Shown: positions 47,860 to 60,521, counted from the stretch's first letter. The stretch: DNA of 64,000 nucleotides from Tamarix chinensis (GCA_030549775.1 CM060180.1:86503172-86567171); one strand, 5' to 3'. Notes: a model not told the origin generated them from the sequence alone. Translations and numbers: made by a program.

Positions 47860-50660
47860 CCAACCATGTTTGATAACCTCAAACTTACCCAAGGTCAATA
47901 GCTTCATTAACATATTAGTTGGATTATCCTAATTACCCACTTTCTCCAACACAAATTTGCCTACAATAATAGTATTACAGATATAGTGATATCTAATGTC
48001 AATGTACTTTGTTCAACAATGAAAAAAATTCTTATTCTTCGGTAAACAGATAGCACTTTGGCTATCACCATGATCAACTAGAGCACCATAACCAAACCCC
48101 AACTTCTATACTAAACCACCAAGCTACAAGTCTTTCTAAAAGTACTTTATCATATCTATATACTCTACCTTAGTAGTGGACAAGGCAATCACCTCCTACA
48201 AGGAAAACATCCAACTAATAGCTAAACCACCAAGAAAGAAAACATATACACTAGTGGATCTCCTGTTATCAAGGTCTCCACTATAATTAGAGTCTACAAA
48301 CCCAAATAGTGAATCAATTGACCATACTTAATACAAGCAGATGTCATTTCCTTCAAGTACCTAATGATCCACTTTCACTGCTTGCTAGTGAGCCATCTTT
48401 GGATTCATAATATATCGACTCAAAAATATATCGACTCACAACACAAATAGTTTGAGAAATATCATGGTGGGTACACACCATAGTGTACATAATATGTCTA
48501 ATATCATTCAAATATGGAATAGTTTCCATTAAATTTTCTTCCTCTTTGGATTTAGGATAATCCAAAGTAGAAAATATGAAGTGAGAAACCAATGGAGTGC
48601 TCACCATCTTGGCATCCATCATATAAAACCTCTCCAGCATCTTGTTCACATAGGAATCTTATGATAAATACAAAAAATTTTGTTTAAGGTTTCTAATGAT
48701 CTCCATGCCAAGGATCCTCTTTATAGCCCCAAGATCCTTCATCTCAAACCCACTCTTTAGCATTACCTTTACCTTGGAAAAATTAGACATATCTTTCATT
48801 GCCACAAGTATGCCATCAACATATAGCAAAAGATACACAAAATATCCTCCCTCTATCTCCTTTAAGTACACAAATCCATCATACTCACTCTTGGAGAAAC
48901 CATGCTCAATCATAAATTGATCAAATTATTTATACAACTATCTACGAGACTACTTTAGACAATATAGTGACCTCTTAAACAAGCACACATGTTCACACAT
49001 CCCCTCAACCACAAACTCATTAGGCTATCACATGTAACTATCCTCCTCAAGCTCACCATGAAAATTTTAGTTTTAACATCGAAATACTCCAACTCAAAAT
49101 CATGCATAGCCACAAGCATAAGCAAGGTACAAATAAAAGTATGTCAAACCATAGGAGAAAACATATCATTATAGTTCACACCTAGAATCTAACTAAATCC
49201 ACATGAAATAAAATGAGCCTTGTAACTTGGAGTCTTGAACCCTAGAGCTCCCTATTTGAATTTGTACACCCACTTTCAATCAATAATATTTTTCTTCAAC
49301 GGTGCCTTCATAAGGTCCCATATCTAATTTTTCAATAAGAACTCCATCTCCTCCTCTATAGCGACACACTAATAAGTAGAATCAGTACTCCCAATAGCCT
49401 CTTAGAATGATGTTGGCTCATACACATCAATAACAGTCCCTACACTAAATAATGCATAGCCAACCAATTCTACATAACCACACCTAAATGGAGGCTTGAT
49501 AATCCTTCATGCTCTACATGGAGCAATGCCCCTTTGCTCCACCTATTGCCTGGATCCATCAACTTTAAGAATATTGGGTTTATCAAAAAGGTATCGACCA
49601 TCCAACTCAACCTCAACCTCTAACTAGCTTGAATCTTACTCCACCTTCTTAGTGACAGCATCATATACTCAGTCTTCTAGATGAACACAGACTCATTAAA
49701 GGTAACATCCATGCTAGTTAAGAACTTATATGCAGCTAGATCCCATAACCTGTACCCCTTCACTCCGGATGTAAATTCAAGAAAGCTACACTTCTTAGTT
49801 CTAGGCCTAAGTTTATCATCATTCACATAAGCATAATCAAGGCAACTAAAGACATGTAAAAGATAGTAATCAACTAGCCTATCATACCACAAATTCCTAA
49901 GTGTATTCAAATATATGGACCAATTTGTTTATTAGTTCACTAGGTATGCTACCATGTGAACTACCTTGAATGCCTAAAACCAACTCTGGTTGGGACATAC
50001 ATGGTAAGATCACCCAGAATCCAAGATCAATCTATCACTGATCTTGTTATGTTTATTAGTGGTTGATAATACATCTCCATCACTATCACCATAGGAAACT
50101 ACAACATCATCTTTTGTACTAGATGACTCACTAGACGTAGCATAGGGGTTCTTATTAAGATAAAACTTCCTAACATGAACCTTTTTATGACACTCATAAC
50201 ATATAACATTCTTCTACCAACTCCTTAACTTAGATCTAGGCATTATAGATCCACCAAACCCCCACTCCTATGTCCTCCCCCTAACTACCAATCCCACACT
50301 AAGTGGGTCTCCAAAAGTACCATTGTTAGTCAAATAACTATTAATCAACTCTCGTTATAGCAAGGCAGATTTCATATCTTCAAGGTCTAACTCAACTTTC
50401 CCATACAAAATAGTCTCATGAAAATGTTTAAAACTTATAGGCAAAGAACATAACAACATAATATTCAAATCTTCATCATCTAGTTTAACATCTATATTAT
50501 GCAAATCCATAACTATAGTGTCAAATTCTTCCAAGTGACTTTTTAAAGATTGACCCTCACTAAATTTCAGGTCACAAAGCTGACTCTTCAACAATGATGT
50601 AAGGGGATGGGGATGAGGAAATGGAAACAGGGATAGAAAGGCACATAGAAATTTCATTTG
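47860..50660 (-). pseudogene. Copia gag-pol polyprotein remnant, Tork lineage
   Basis: Read leftward. Gag UBN2 segment (50355-50620: LEEFDTIVMDLHNIDVKLDD then LCSLP and ILYGKVELDLEDMKSAL). Knuckle near 50200 (CYECHKKVHVRKFY, last Cys lost). Integrase C-part (49677-49850: HVFSCLDYAYVNDDKLRPRT, KKCSFLEFTSGVKGYRLW, DVTFNES). RT N-part (48950-49420: MEEE-EFL, WVYK-K, FDVKT). RT core (48659-48913) with LLLYVDGILVA, where the second catalytic Asp of YVDD is Gly, and FEMKDLGAIKRILGMEI. RNase H (48353-48649: LERFYMMDAKMVSTPL, MYTMVCTHHDIS) and its end (AICLPKN, KYIDIRYH, NPTNMLMKL) down to 47870. Many stops. Tork/TNT1-like by motif. Confidence 0.9.
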
Positions 50661-51278
50661 TTAAAAAATTAAGAAATAGGGATGGAAGAAAGAGACAAAA
50701 AAAAATTATATATATGTACACATTATATACATGTTTAAAATATGGACCAAATCTACTATAACTAAGAGGAAAAAAATAAAACAAAAAATTCTAAAACTAC
50801 TACCTACATTAGTTGATGTAAACCTTTAGTAATGCTTTTAAAAAAAATAATTAGATGCTTTCGATACCGATTTCAAGACCAAAAAAGTTTCAGGGATGAG
50901 AAATCACACCTGGGTGTCATTTCACTACCTCACTACTCTTTAATAGTAGCCAATTTTCTACTGATTTTTTCATATATAATGACCCAAGATTCAACCACAA
51001 GGTAGCCATTTTTTATTCCTTTATCACTTCCTATAGTAACTCATTCGACAAACACAGTTATATAGTATAGATGGCCTTCAAATCTAATTCTATATATTTG
51101 TTATCGGTCATTGATTTTATTTTCTTTAAATGATCGGATAAAGCTTTTTTTTATTCCATTCTAAATTAGAATTGCCCTCATCTTCAATTTCCTTAATTTG
51201 AAATTGAGGAATCAATTAAAGTTCTATATGTCAAATATTATACCCATCCCAATTACCAGGTCTCTTCAACAAACTCAT

Positions 51279-51289
51279 CTCTAATACCA
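51279..51289 (-). promoter_or_regulatory. Primer-binding site of the Tork-like element
   Basis: CTCTAATACCA on plus, TGGTATTAGAG on minus; one change from TGGTATCAGAG. It lies three bases inside the LTR end. Confidence 0.8.
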
Positions 51290-51292
51290 AAT

Positions 51293-51815
51293 TGTTGTCG
51301 AATAGCGTAGATTGAAAAGAATCCAAACCAAATGGAAATTAACAAGATTACACATAATTGAGGATTCAATCACAAAATAGAAAAATTGAAGAAAAATTAG
51401 AGATAATTATTCATTAGTTTTTTTAATTGCATGATGATTAAACTAATCATTCAATCAATATATAAATATATAATTCTCTTTGAATGGAGAATTATATGGA
51501 GAAGAAGAAAGAGTCTGGTTGCATGACACTCTACAACTAGGGTTTAATATATATCTTTTTACAGAAGAAAAAAAACCTATAGGATAAAATATCATGTTTT
51601 GGAAATAAATAAAAAAACATAATCTATGTTTAGGAAACATGGGACCCCTTTTTTTCCTTACTCTCAACTTTTTCCCAAAATATATTAAAGATTTCATAGA
51701 GAAACAAAGTATGTGTTAATTAATATGGGACCCCTGTGTTTCTTATATAATTCACTTTCTACATTTAATCTTATCCAACACCTACACAAACCAACACAAT
51801 GTTATGTTATGCTCA
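51293..51815 (-). mobile_element. 5' LTR of the Tork-like element
   Basis: 523 bases. The sense start TGAGCATAACATAAC is at 51815 and the sense end CGACAACA at 51293. It carries a pair of GGGACCCC--TGTTT motifs seen also in the solo LTR at 18625-19385. Confidence 0.8.
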
Positions 51816-52640
51816 AATACCCACTTCAAACTCATAATGAACTTTAACAACATACATGTTATACAAAGTGTACTAAATTTTGTATGCATGTTCAAAGTAC
51901 CACAAACAATTATTACAAACAATGGTAAATATTTTGATAACCATAAATATAGTAAAAACAAGGGCAATAATTGTAGATTTAATTGAGTATCTCATCTATA
52001 GGTAAGTTACATCAAAAAAAATTTAATAGCACTTGTTCAAAATAAGGGAAGTCACACTGGGGCTAGCTTAATGTAATGGTCAGGCTAAGTGTGATAGTAA
52101 GTGAATTTTTGGAGCATTGAGATGCTAACTAAATGGAATAGAAAGATGTTGGGTGTATGAGTTTTTTGCAAGATTATGGGCCATTAGAATAACACTAAAG
52201 CACCTAATAAGAGAAACACCTTTCAACCAAGCTTTTATAGTTGAGGCAATCATCCCAATAGAGAAATATACTAGATCATATAGGATCACTTGGTATGATT
52301 TTAAAGGAAATAAAGAATCTTTAAAGATAGAGATCGAATTATTGGTGGAGCATAGAGATAAAATCCAAATATAACTCTTAAAATTACCAACAACAAATAG
52401 ACAAATACTATAATAAGAGATTTAATCCCATGAGTTTGAAATTAGGAGATTGGGTATTACAAAAGGATTAATTTCAAGGTAATGACTGTCGAGGTAAGTT
52501 AGAATATAAGTGAGATGCCCATATCAAATTAGGGAGTAATTTTGGTCGATGACCTCTATATTGGCTGATAAAGATGCAAGATATTTATCCAATGCCAAAA
52601 TGCAAAAAAAAAATTAAGGAAATTACATTTGTTAAATCAC
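51816..52640 (+). pseudogene. Tat-lineage Ty3/gypsy integrase, C-terminal part
   Basis: Plus-strand integrase. Core motif FKVPQTIITNNGKYFDNHKY (51889-51945) is the family FGVP-TIISDNGKQFD. Next, LWAIRITLKHLIRETPFNQA (52168) and VEAIIPIEKYTRSYRITWYD (52230), as in Tat/Athila-type elements (LWAYRTT---STGETPF, YG-EAVIP-EI), and KIEIELLVEHRDKIQI (52320). A C-tail with NKRFNPMSLKLGDWVLQKD and GKLEYK (52410-52520) and a LKKYYQ-like end reach about 52640. Stops at several places. The upstream part is cut off by the copia element at 51815. Confidence 0.85.
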
Positions 52641-53365
52641 TATAAATTTGTTTAAAGGATAACATTATTACACTTACATCTATGTACTTTGTTAGTTTCT
52701 TTTTTGTTAACACGAATATTAAATAAATAAATATGTGTCTCCCATTTCCTGGTAATGGTTATGTTTTCTATAGTAAATACATCAAAGAAACAATGATATG
52801 AAAACACACCAAATGGATTTCACTCATTAATCCAAAGGCTCAACAAGTAATCCTTCTCAAAGGTCATTGAGCAATGAACACATCTATTGAGTTAGACATG
52901 GCCAAGGATAAACACATAATCCCTTAAAGAGGCTAATATTGAACATGAGCGCACCTAATGATCTAAAAGATAGAATTTATTTCATTCATTAAGGCCAAAG
53001 GGATCACCTATAGATGAAAGAGTGAAGTTATATTTCCCCCATAAGCATAGGCTCTTAAGGTGCATCCGTTGTCAAGGTAGCTAGGTTACTAAATCACTAG
53101 GCATAGCTAGTAGCTATTTAATTTAGCTAAGCCAAGGATACCATGGTTCATTCTTTGATAGAGGTGTTGAGGCCACTAAACCCATGCTTAGGGGCCTGGT
53201 TGGTCCATTTGTTTTGATCAACTAATGGCAATTCGATCATACCTTAATTTTGTTTTCCACCAACAAATTTTTATAATAAAAAAATAAAGTGTGTGCTATA
53301 AGGAAATTCATATTTATTTTTTATCTCAAATATTTTTTTAAATGTGGCCTTTTTATCCTAAGTAA
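52641..53365 (+). other. Post-pol region of the Tat-like element
   Basis: No coding trace. An A-rich ATAAAAAAATAAAGTGTGTGC stretch near 53273 and dispersed imperfect repeats fit the long untranslated region that follows pol in Tat elements; this assignment is by position. The gypsy element at 53366 interrupts it. Confidence 0.45.
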
Positions 53366-54360
53366 TAATGCATAATGCTAAACAAATGGCATTAAGCTAA
53401 GCAATTGGTGTTAAAGTTGGGGAAGAATTTAAAAATTTTGAAAATGTAGAAAGGGGGAGGAGGAAGAATCAGGAAGAAAAACTTGGATTTATGAACTACA
53501 AACACAAAGACTTGCATCAACCAACAAAGTTTACCATAGTTGCCATAAATGATGCAAGATTTTGTAACAACTCAACCACTTCCTTCACTTGAAAGTATCG
53601 AACTCAAGATAGGTTTTTTCTAGCAAGATGTTCTACCCTTCTTTACATACTCTACCATCCATTTAACTTAGGTAGGCATCACACCATATTACAACAATTT
53701 CTAACCATATAGGTTAGTATTAGTACACCCTCACTCATAGTTTAAGGTTATTAAGATTAACTAGCTGATTGTGTGTTGACTAAACTATAGCCCTTCATAA
53801 CTAGTTTCATTGATATTAAACCCTATGAAAAGGTTTATGATACATAGATTACATATGAGGAAATTTAAACAACATCCTTCAAGTAAACTAAAATAAGAAA
53901 GGTAAACATAAAAGGGTCTTACTCGGTTGAAGGCTATTTGATGATCTACCGAGTGGATAGCTACTTGTTCAAAATTTATGCTTGGGTTAGAGGACCTTGA
54001 TCTTACCATAATGATCTTCCCAATGTCCTTAATTTCTGCACAAATGTCAGAGTGCCCAACAAGTCTTGTTCTTTCAAGACTAGTGGGGTTTGGAGGTAGA
54101 TAAAGTTGGTGGTGTAGGTGAAATTATTATCCATATTTAGATCTATATAGGGGTCGTGTAAGGAGGGTATTTGGATGAGCCATGCAGCAACTTATTATGT
54201 TCGTGCATACATGAGGTGGTGGAGTTTTCATGGCTTGTGTGGCTTTTGATAGTCTAGCTATTTGTTGACCCTAATGCAAAGAGTTTTGAACTCCTAAATT
54301 TTAGAAAAAGTAATAAGTAGATTATCTTTGGTTTGTGTATATTGGAATTCTCTTGCATCA
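53366..54360 (-). mobile_element. 3' LTR of the gypsy element
   Basis: Aligns with 60522-61515 over its length (shared CAACTCAACCA-TTCCTTCACTTGAAAGTATC-like blocks near 53570 and 60722). The terminal T-G at the left edge has become T-A. Confidence 0.85.
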
Positions 54361-54376
54361 TCCTCTCCCTCTTAAC
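54361..54376 (-). promoter_or_regulatory. Polypurine tract
   Basis: The minus strand reads AAGAGGGAGAGGA directly before the LTR start, the expected plus-strand primer position. Confidence 0.7.
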
Positions 54377-54380
54377 AAAG

Positions 54381-55963
54381 TAACTTGATGTGGGAGCAGA
54401 GTCACAACACATAACACCGAGGAAGACGGTTACGCTACTCAGAGCGGGTGCATGAATATGGGGTATGCATGGCTTCATGCAACGTTTGTTAGCTAGCATA
54501 ACGTTTATTTTTAAGTACTAGTTATTGTTATTTACTTTTAGTCAACGTTTTTTAGCTAGCGTAATGTTTATTTTTAAGTACTAGTTATTGTTATTTAATT
54601 TTAGTCAACATTTGTTAGCTAGCATAACGTTTATTTTTAAGTACTAGTTACTATTATTTACTTTTAGTCAGTTAGTAACTAACTATTAACTAACTAGTCT
54701 TAAGGGAATTAATGCTTTTGGTAGGGAATATACTTGTAATCTTTTGAGAAGATGCTCAGTTCCTTGGCTATATAAACCATAGGAAACCGAGTAGAAAACT
54801 TGAATAAGAATAACAACCTTAAGCATTGCTTAAAACCCAAATTCTGTGTGGATTCGTCTCGAAACAAAACTGAATCTGTATGAACGGTTTTGTTCTCAAA
54901 ACCTTAATCTTTATTTCTGTGTGGTTTAAAGATTAATTTATCCTTCTACCTCATGTTCCATCGTCATAAACCCCTTCAAATTTCCATCATTAACCTCCAT
55001 ACTTCATCCTCATCGAATACTCCCTATAAAGTCCATCCAAGTCCGAAACTCTAACTGTACATGCATCATACCTCCTAATCTTCAAAAGGCCTATCACTAA
55101 CATAAGGAGTTATGATGTAGGTGCATCTAGTGCACCTAATGATTCTCTTGTTTCTACTGATTCTCAAGGTAAGGAAGAATTATCTTTCTTAATAATGGAG
55201 CCAATCATTTTAAATGTTCTTGATAATATGTCTATGCTTGGTATTGAAAATGATTCAAGATATTCTTGCAGGTATATTACATATTTGCAAGGTGAAGATG
55301 TTAACACATAAAAAGAGACTTAAAGTGTACAAGCATTCAAAGCATGCAAAACTATGGCATAAATGGGATGACACTACAATAAGATATAGTGATGTTATTA
55401 TTAGTTATATTAAACTTGTTGTAAACCCTACGTATATTTTATGTAAGCTAGGGTTTTGTTGTAATTTCATGTATGTACCATAGTTGATTGTGTGGCTTTG
55501 TAATGTTATTCATTAATATCATTTAAATGATGAAATTATGAGTAAGATTAGGTATTATATAGGCTTAATTCAAGTGATTTAATATGGCTTTGATTAAGAA
55601 GGGAAACCCGACTGGTTTAAGGCCTTTAAGTCGGTCTCCCTCCCTTATATATAGCTAATTCGTGTACATGCCGGGCAAAATGGAATAATAGAATTTTTTG
55701 AACACCAAATTATCAAGCCAAGATTATATTTATCCTCTCCTTTAGATTCTCTTTCGATAGGGAAAACTTGGGGTATTTCCTTCATCCTTCGAGCCTTTGA
55801 ATGAGTTGCAACATTCAAAGTATTCAGATCTTCAAGACTGCATATATTCGAGTTTAATCTACATTAAGTTAAACCTCATTTCTTCAACTTCAACCTGTGA
55901 TCGACCCAAGCAAGGAATTAATAGATCCTACATTTCCTCTCCACCTTGATCCACATCAAGTTA
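54381..55963. mobile_element. Probable insertion bounded by 13-bp inverted repeats
   Basis: TAACTTGATGTGG at 54381-54393 and its exact reverse complement at 55951-55963 enclose 1,583 bases that do not belong to gypsy coding sequence. AAG lies just outside each end. Inside are a 63-bp tandem trimer (54480-54669), TATA-like boxes (CTATATAAA near 54770; TATATATAGC near 55645), and an 89-codon open frame (55214-55483) with no recognised domain. It could be a non-autonomous DNA element, or one or two LTR fragments whose edges happen to match; the right end may instead be gypsy sequence. Confidence 0.4.
54480..54669. repeat. 63-bp tandem repeat, three copies
   Basis: Units start CAACGTTTGTTAGCTAGC at 54480, CAACGTTTTTTAGCTAGC at 54543 and CAACATTTGTTAGCTAGC at 54606, each running through AAGTACTAGTTA-T and TTTTAGT. 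They lie 100-290 bases upstream of a TATA-like box, a position common for LTR enhancer repeats. Confidence 0.9.
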
Positions 55964-58900
55964 AAGCTCCTACATTGAATGTAGAGGATAAATTTCCCAT
56001 GTAAGGTAGAAGCTTATGTCGATAACCATTATTGCCTAATTATTCAAGGATTTTGAAAGGACCATCGCTTTAGGGCATGAGTTTGTTTTTATTTATGATT
56101 GAAACCTTTACTTTTGTAGATGAAACCATACTAGACCCCTAGCTTGATATATTATTCTTTTCGATGATTGTTATCCTTCATTTTGTTCATGTCATTAACT
56201 TATTCTATTCAAGCCCTATCTTATTTAAGTAATTTCTTAAATTCTATGGCTCACTGTTTTGCTTCAAAGCTAGTTTGTGTGGCAATGGGTAGTGAAATGA
56301 GGTCAATGGGGGTGGTGGGGTTCAACCGATATACCACATCAAAAGGTGAATGCTTGGTGGCATATGTGAGTGAGTAATTGTAAGTGAACTCCGAATGACT
56401 CAACTTGATATCCCAATCTCTTAAGGACTTTTGGACCATGTTTTTTAAAAGCATTGTGATCGTGTGGTTGGTGATTTCTATTTGTCCATTTTTTGTGCAT
56501 GATAGGTGGTGCTAAAAAGAATTTTAGTGCCAATTAACCTCTATAAGGTTTTCCAGAAGTAACTAAGGAACTTAGTATCTCTATCGGAGACAATCATTTT
56601 CAAGATACCATGTAACCTAACTATTTTCTTAAATTAGAGATTGGTTATGTAAGAGTTGTCATTTGTCTTATGACACAAGACAAAATGAATCATCTTAGAG
56701 AATCGATCTACAACCACCATAATGGCTTCATGTTACCTTTAAGTCTTAGGAAATCCACTATGAAATCCATGCTTACATGATACTAAGGGTCATGGGGAAT
56801 AGGTAAAGGTTTATAGAATCCTTGGTGGAAGACAAAATGAATCATCTTAGAGAATTGATCTACAACCACCATAATGGCTTCATGTTACCTTTAAGTCTTA
56901 GGCAATCCACTATGAAATCCATGCTTACATGATCCTAAGGGTCATGGGGAATAGGTAAAGGTTTATAGAATCCTTGGTGGAAGGGACTCTTAGAACTTTG
57001 GTATATCGAACACTTAGCCATGAGGGATTGTACAACTCCCACCATGTGAGGCCAAAATAAATGCTCCTAAAGTATGTCATAAGTTTTTTTGATCCAAAAA
57101 CGACCTGCCAAACATCCTCCATGCACTTCTCAGATGAGTAATTCTCGAATGGAATAGCTTAGGATGTATAGCTTTTTTCCCTTGAAGAGAAATCCTTCCT
57201 AAGCTAAATAGGATCCTTGAGGATTGCCTTGTTCCTCCATGTAGCTAGTAAAGTCTTCATCGTGATTGTAAAACTCTATAAAACAACCAAACCCTAGGAA
57301 TCAATATTCTAGTAATGTCAATGTACAATAATTTTTAAGAGGGAATCGGTTAAAGCATTGGTCTTGCCACTCTTTTGCTTCGCTACAAAGGAAAGAGATC
57401 ACAAAACAAACTACCCACCTAGCATGCCTAGAGTTAAGTTTATGGTACTCATTTATATATTTGAGGGACTCATAATCATTATGTAATATAAATTATGATT
57501 CCCGTAGATAATGCGACCAATGATCTAAATCCCTCACTATGGAAAAAAAATCCTTGTCATATGTGTTGTAGTTAGATCATAAGGCATTAAGCTTCATGCT
57601 GAAAAAGGCCACAGGTATCCCTTCTTGTAAAAAAGCATCCCTAATTTGAATATTTTATCAAATTTGGGTAGGTGTAAGATGGGGGCTTCACTTAACCTGA
57701 TTTTGATTAGGTCCAATGCTTATTGTGCAAGTTTGGTCGTTTAAAAGATCTCTTTTTTTTAGCAATCGGTGAGAAGTTCTAAGAGTGTGCTAAATCCTTT
57801 TATGAACATCCTATTAAAAGAGGTAAGTCCATGAAATGATCTTACATCAGTGATGGATGTGGGTGTAGGTCACGTTCTTATTACCTCTACCTTTAACTCA
57901 TTCATTGAGATTCCACTTTTGAATATAATAAAGCCCAAAAAGGTCACCCTAGGCACATAGAAGTCACACTTTTTTAGCTTCCCATACAACTTGTTGTTCC
58001 TAAGGGATAAGAATACAAGCCTTAAGTGCCTTACATGATCATCTTGACTAGAGGAAATTACAATAATATCATCAAAATATACATCTACAAGTTTTGAAAT
58101 AAAAGGTTAGAGGATCTCATCCATGAGTCTCATAAAGGTGCTCAATGCATTGGACAGCCCAAATAACATGACTAGCCACTTATAGAGCCCTTCTTTGCTC
58201 TTGAAGGTGGTCATCCATTTGTCTCCTTCCCTTATACCAATTTGGTAGTATCCACTTCTTAAATAAATTTTTGAAATGATACTAATAGGATGCAAAAAAT
58301 CCTACATATCATCAAGCCTAGGTATGTGATACTAATACTTGGTAGTTATATTTTTGATAGCTATACTATCCACACACATGCACATTGTTCCATCTTTCTT
58401 AGATAGTAAGGGGGTCAGAACCATACAAGGACTAAGGGATTCCCTTATGAAACCCTTTTGTAACAACTTCTCAACTTGCCTATAGAGTTCCATGGCTTCT
58501 TTAGGGTTACTCCTATAAGCTAGCTTGTTTGGAAGTGTAACACAGGTAATAAATTTGATTTGGTTCTCTCTTCTCTTTATGGGAGGAAATTCACTTGGAG
58601 GTTGTTTGCAAAAACATCCTCAAACTCCCCTAGTACATGCTTAACCCGAGGGTTAAGTTTTTGTTTCTTCTCATTAGCTTTGAGTAGCAGCAATAAATAC
58701 AAGACCTTCCTTTTCCCTAAGGCCCTTTCCACACCCTTTCGATCAACAAAAAAAGGCTTTTTTTCTTTCTTGTCCTCCCTAATGAATGATTAGTGATACC
58801 TAATGGGTGTGAGTACAATATTTTTAATAGCATACACCAAGCTATGTGTGTTCCTCCTACCATCATGTTTTACATCCCTATCAAATTGCCATGGTCTACT

Positions 58901-59361
58901 TAACAACAAATGAAATGTATCCATAGGAGTTACTTCACAAACAAAATTATCCTGGTAGGTCTTCCCTATGGAGAAAGTCACAATTGCTTTCTTGGTAACT
59001 TCAGCCATGTAACCATTATTAATCTATTGTAACTTGTATGGTTTGGAGTGCGAATGAGTTATCAAGTTTAGCTTTTCTTCCAAGGTGGTGGAAGCTATAT
59101 TTGCACAAATCCCCCCGTCCACAATGAGGGAACATACTTTACCAAGTATGGTGCACTTGGTATGGAATATATTCTCTCTTTAGGACTCCTATTCAATGGA
59201 TTCTCTAGTTTATAAGACTCTCCATGCCATTAGAGACTCCACCATATATAGTGTCACTTCTTTAGCTTTGATTCCTCTTTTATTGCCACTTGGGACTTGG
59301 ATGTATCCTCCTCCATTTAACCCTCCTCTAGGTCTATAAATTTCATGAATCTTTTATTTTT
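55964..59361 (-). pseudogene. Gypsy pol remnant: protease, RT, RNase H, integrase
   Basis: Read leftward. Protease segment 58790-59008 (KKAIVTFSIGK, then MDTFHLLLSRPWQFDRDV-HDG, the HLLLGRPWQ-D landmark). RT 57860-58560, including [18 protein letters not shown] and [20 protein letters not shown] (58107-58280) and an intact catalytic YFDD (58068-58079) followed by NNKLYGKLKKCDFYVP. RNase H is poorly readable (57200-57850). Integrase zinc part 56925-57122 and core 56251-56454 (HSEFTYNYSLTYATKHSPFD, VVYRLNPTTPIDLI), then a KNKLMP-A-G-F-VL equivalent near 56060. Stops and shifts throughout; 56679-56982 is a tandem duplication. Chromovirus-like protease and integrase style; lineage not settled. 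Confidence 0.85.
56679..56982. repeat. 152-bp tandem duplication in integrase
   Basis: GACAAAATGAATCATCTTAG starts at 56679 and again at 56831. The two 152-base copies differ at only a few bases (for example GAATCGATC against GAATTGATC), so the duplication is younger than the general decay. Confidence 0.9.
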
Positions 59362-60350
59362 ACATTTTTTTTGATAATGTCCAATTCTTTGGCATTTGAA
59401 GCATCACACATCCATAGTTTGACTAGCCTCACCCACTTCTAACTTTTCCATCCCTTTAAAATAAAAAGCTTTAATGTTAAGGTTAGATTTTGGTGTCTCC
59501 TTAGGTGGGTAAGTACTTAGCCTCAAGCCTCCAACCTCGATCCCCTCTTTTTCTTTTTTATGCTTCTCTACTTTTATAGCCAAGTGGAATGACTCATCCA
59601 AAGTATAGTATTTATAGAGTTCCACCTTTCTAGCAATATCTCCCCTCAACCCTCCTATTAACTGAGACAAGGTATTTTCTTCTACCTCCTCCAACCCAAG
59701 CCTCATGATAAGTCTTTTGAAATCCCAAATATATTCTTCCACAATCAATGACCCTTGTCTTAAGGAAGAAATTTTGTTATAAAGGTCTTGAGTATAAGAA
59801 GATGGTAAAAACATTTCCCTCATCAACCTCTTCATCTTCACCAAACTCCTCACCCTAGATTTACCCTTCATCCGTTGATTTTGCACCAAATTCTCTGACC
59901 ATAAGGAATCATGTCCCTTGAGTTAGAGGACTACAACCTTAAAATACCTTTCATCATTCAAAACCCTAGCTTCAAACAACTGGTTACACCTCATCTCTCA
60001 CTCCAAAAACTCCTCCATATTATGAGATCTATCAAATTCAGGGACTTCTAACTTGACATTAGTAAGAGGATTCCTCTGTCCAAATCTTCTCCTTCAAAAG
60101 GAACTAGGGGAATTGATAGAATATGAGCTATAATTGGTTGGCTCATCCCATATACCATTCACTCTTTACTCTCCTTGAGGTATGGGACTCCTTGCTCATC
60201 GAGGGTTAGCATTAGGTACAAATGACTCGAACATACCTAATAATCTCCTTATTTCTACTTGCAATGCCTCAATAGCTCTATCCTTTCTCAGGTTATGAGC
60301 CTCTTCAAGACTTACCCTCGTGATATAGGTTGGTTTTCCATGTGTTGAAT
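59362..60350 (-). pseudogene. Gypsy gag with intact CCHC knuckle
   Basis: Capsid-type gag (Retrotrans_gag family). Upstream frames give VKLEVPEFDRSHNMEEFLEW and RCNQLFEARVLNDERYFKVV (59960-60060). The best open part is 59404-59889, with MKRLMREMFLPSSYTQDLYN, SLRQGSLIVEEYIWDFKRL and the QLIGGLRGDIARKVELY segment. The zinc knuckle CFKCQRIGHYQKKC (59362-59403) keeps all four ligands. Stops between 60120 and 60250 and a start that cannot be fixed make it a pseudogene. Confidence 0.8.
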
Positions 60351-60506
60351 CTTGATTTACAAATAAAAATGTGGATACGCCCTAAAGGGATGTAAGGTGA
60401 AGTAGGTTCGAACTTGTGATAAAAAAAATTAATGGTTGATCATGGTTAAAATTTCAAAGGAGAGATAATAAAAAAATAAGAAAACCCCCAAATTTACTAA
60501 CCTTGA

Positions 60507-60518
60507 TCTTTGATACCA
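60507..60518 (-). promoter_or_regulatory. Primer-binding site of the gypsy element
   Basis: TCTTTGATACCA on plus; TGGTATCAAAGA on minus, three bases inside the LTR end. Initiator Met tRNA type with A for G in the middle. Confidence 0.8.
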
Positions 60519-60521
60519 ATT

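Larger units (their letters stand above)
47290..51815 (-). mobile_element. Tork-like Ty1/copia element, nearly complete, decayed
   Basis: Minus-strand element with two LTRs (51293-51815 and 47290-47760), primer site, and gag-integrase-RT-RNase H in copia order. The left LTR has lost about 60 bases at its outer edge, where the copia element at 43047-47289 begins. It abuts a plus-strand Tat-type integrase at 51816, which suggests it inserted in that gene; the left flank needed to prove a target duplication is gone. Confidence 0.85.

Noticed and set aside
54385..54400. 16-base match ACTTGATGTGGGAGCA to the sense start of the gypsy LTR at 61519-61504
   Set aside because: A match of this length is expected about once by chance in a window this size, and homology does not extend past it. 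I kept only the 13-bp inverted pair as a candidate.
55214..55483. 89-codon open frame
   Set aside because: No recognised domain, AT-rich region, no neighbouring coding trace in frame; too little to call a gene.
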